A DNA stretch of 42,103 bases from assembly GCA_022426185.1 (NCBI GenBank), contig JAKMEB010000024.1, positions 1 to 42,103 of the forward strand, given 5' to 3'. A program made the translations under genes and the position numbers. Each line of letters begins with the position of its first letter. The stretch's first letter is position 1. The stretch comes from Schleiferiaceae bacterium (lineage in GTDB: Bacteria > Bacteroidota > Bacteroidia > Flavobacteriales > Schleiferiaceae). Shown here one piece after another: positions 40,841 through 42,103 of this stretch. Below the pieces are notes generated by a model. The model did not search any database. It was not told the DNA's origin and worked only from the letters and a program-made list of their open reading frames with translations.

Positions 40841-42072
40841 TGACGACAACACAACGTATTTTCACTCTGGAGAACGGACTTCAATGTTCGTTTCAGGCAC
40901 AACGCAGTAGTGTTGCACACATAGCTGTGGCTATTAGAGCCGGTTCTAGAGATGAATTGGACCGTCAACAAGGACTCGCTCATTTTCTAGAGCACAATCT
41001 TTTTAAAGGCACCTCTAAACGCAAAGCCTATCACATCCTATCACGCCTTGACGACGTGGGTGGAGAACTGAACGCATATACTACTAAAGAGGAAACCATT
41101 ATTCACGCGAGTTTTTTAAAAACGGACTTTCGTCGAGCCATGGAGCTGCTTTATGATGTACTGGCAAACAGCACCTTCCCTGAAAAAGAATTAGAAAAGG
41201 AAAAAGAGGTAATAAAGGATGAGATTTCAAGCTACAAAGACGCGCCCGGAGAAAGTATTTTCGATGATTTTGAAGATCATATTTTCCGAGGAGATCCGCT
41301 TGGTCGAAACATCTTAGGTACTCCAGAAAGCGTAGATCAGTTAAAACGGGAGGATATCTTAGAATTTCAGTCTCGCACCTATACTGCAGACCGCATTAAA
41401 CTGGCCGTTGTTGGACCTTTTGGTAGTGATCGTGTAGAACGCACAGTGGCGGAGCTTTTCGCAGGATTTAAATTTGCGCATTCCAGTTGGGAAAACACAT
41501 TTAAAGGCGATGGCCAGCCAGACCGAATTGTAGAAAACCTCGCACAGTTCCAAGATCATTATATGGTTGGATGGCGTACTTGCGGCATACACGGTCAAGA
41601 AAGACGCAGTCTCTCATTATTAAACAATATACTTGGCGGCCCCGCCATGAATAGTAGATTGGGGCTGAATATTCGTGAAAAGCATGGGATTGCTTATAAC
41701 ATTGAAAGCTACCTCAATCTTTACAGTGATGTCGGAATGATGGGCATCTATTTAGGTTGCGACCCATTACAGACGGAAAAGGCAGCTGCTCTCGTAGAAA
41801 AAGAAGTGGCGAAACTTCGTGATACCAAACTTGGCACCTTGCAGATGAGTAAGGCGATAAAGCAATTTTTAGGACAAATGGCTATGAGTGAAGACAATGG
41901 CCTTAATTCGGCGGTTGGTGCTGCACGAGCTCTTCTGCATTTTGGGCAAGTCAACGATTTCGAAACTGTCGCCGCAAAAATTCAGGCCATCACTGCCGAA
42001 CAACTCTTAGCAGTGGCAAACGCCTATCTCGTTCCGGATAAAGCTTTTGAACTGATTTACAAAAAACAATAA
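40840..42072 (+). CDS. M16 family zinc peptidase, cytosolic type
   Basis: A 410-residue peptidase of the mitochondrial-processing-peptidase beta-like type. Zinc motif HFLEH (48-52) followed by NLFKGTSKR, and the distal Glu in EKEKEVIKDEISSYKD. No signal peptide, so it should act in the cytosol, unlike the pair at 30087-33464. The single chain has two halves and probably forms a dimer. Third M16 protein in the window. Confidence 0.92.
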   Translation: MTTTQRIFTLENGLQCSFQAQRSSVAHIAVAIRAGSRDELDRQQGLAHFLEHNLFKGTSKRKAYHILSRLDDVGGELNAYTTKEETIIHASFLKTDFRRAMELLYDVLANSTFPEKELEKEKEVIKDEISSYKDAPGESIFDDFEDHIFRGDPLGRNILGTPESVDQLKREDILEFQSRTYTADRIKLAVVGPFGSDRVERTVAELFAGFKFAHSSWENTFKGDGQPDRIVENLAQFQDHYMVGWRTCGIHGQERRSLSLLNNILGGPAMNSRLGLNIREKHGIAYNIESYLNLYSDVGMMGIYLGCDPLQTEKAAALVEKEVAKLRDTKLGTLQMSKAIKQFLGQMAMSEDNGLNSAVGAARALLHFGQVNDFETVAAKIQAITAEQLLAVANAYLVPDKAFELIYKKQ

Positions 42073-42075
42073 TTC

Positions 42076-42103
42076 ATGGAGTTCCTTAGCGACGGCCTTC
42101 AGG
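42076..42103 (+). CDS. Start of next gene in the operon (cut by the window end)
   Basis: ATG at 42076, 3 nt after the M16 stop, opens a frame MEFLSDGLQ that runs off the window. Too short to identify; the compact spacing supports a real gene. Confidence 0.45.

Noticed and set aside
1-42103. Mobile elements, prophage, defence or biosynthetic islands
   Set aside because: No transposase, integrase, phage structural gene, CRISPR repeat, toxin-antitoxin pair or large synthase was found; the genes are housekeeping or envelope functions with uniform style.

Overview
This window is a contiguous stretch of chromosome from a member of the Bacteroidota, most likely Flavobacteriales and possibly near the Cryomorphaceae/Schleiferiaceae (inference from gene content, no search was run). 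The evidence: genes for gliding/T9SS biology (gldE, gldD, and secreted proteins ending in type A or type B T9SS sorting domains); promoters of the Bacteroidota type (TAnnTTTG -7 box, sometimes with a TTTG-like -33 box about 18 bp upstream); a class II HMG-CoA reductase next to a GHMP kinase with a GYDLA motif; and little sign of Shine-Dalgarno use. Coding density is very high and no stretch over 300 bases lacks a gene. I see no prophage, insertion sequence, CRISPR array, integrase or defence island.

Layout. 1-2310: coaX (-), tRNA-Phe (+), a duplicated-module T9SS cargo gene (-). 2510-8030: a small coiled-coil gene, a pirin gene preceded by two dyads, HMG-CoA reductase plus GHMP kinase (mevalonate pathway), and a PKD-repeat T9SS type B protein, all (+). 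8030-10600: an overlapping obg-PAP2-crcB string and adk (-). 10700-13260: mannose-1-phosphate guanylyltransferase and a DUF389 membrane protein (+). 13300-19890: fumC, an ArsC-like protein, a 1096-residue T9SS type B protein and prfB (-), with a 57-codon membrane-peptide gene on the opposite strand. 19940-21140: threonine aldolase and a 54-residue CxxC/CxxC protein (+). 21180-24110: HU, a TPR protein, a 29-residue basic protein and an RNase E/G homologue in one apparent operon ending at a terminator, then recX (-). 24220-27670: mutY, ssb, gldE, gldD (+). 27680-29050: a heavy-metal-domain lipoprotein and heme A synthase (-). 29125-34350: an EamA transporter (+), an active/inactive M16 peptidase pair (-), and rplU-rpmA (+). 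34400-42103: an SDR gene (-), then a long compact (+) operon: mrp, an NFU-type Fe-S protein, serS, a CxxC lipoprotein, a TPR protein, a DUF4286 protein, a third M16 peptidase and the start of one more gene.

Most of this is ordinary housekeeping and envelope biology, and I do not see a convincing new multi-gene system. The most useful observations are three small genes that a length cutoff would miss (14820-14993, 20974-21138, 23233-23322), a type III pantothenate kinase lacking the acidic residues of its DxGTxxTxD motif, two dyads directly upstream of the pirin gene, several promoters that settle start codons or imply leaderless mRNA, tandem -7 boxes before ssb, and an uncharacterised CxxC lipoprotein in the mrp-serS operon.
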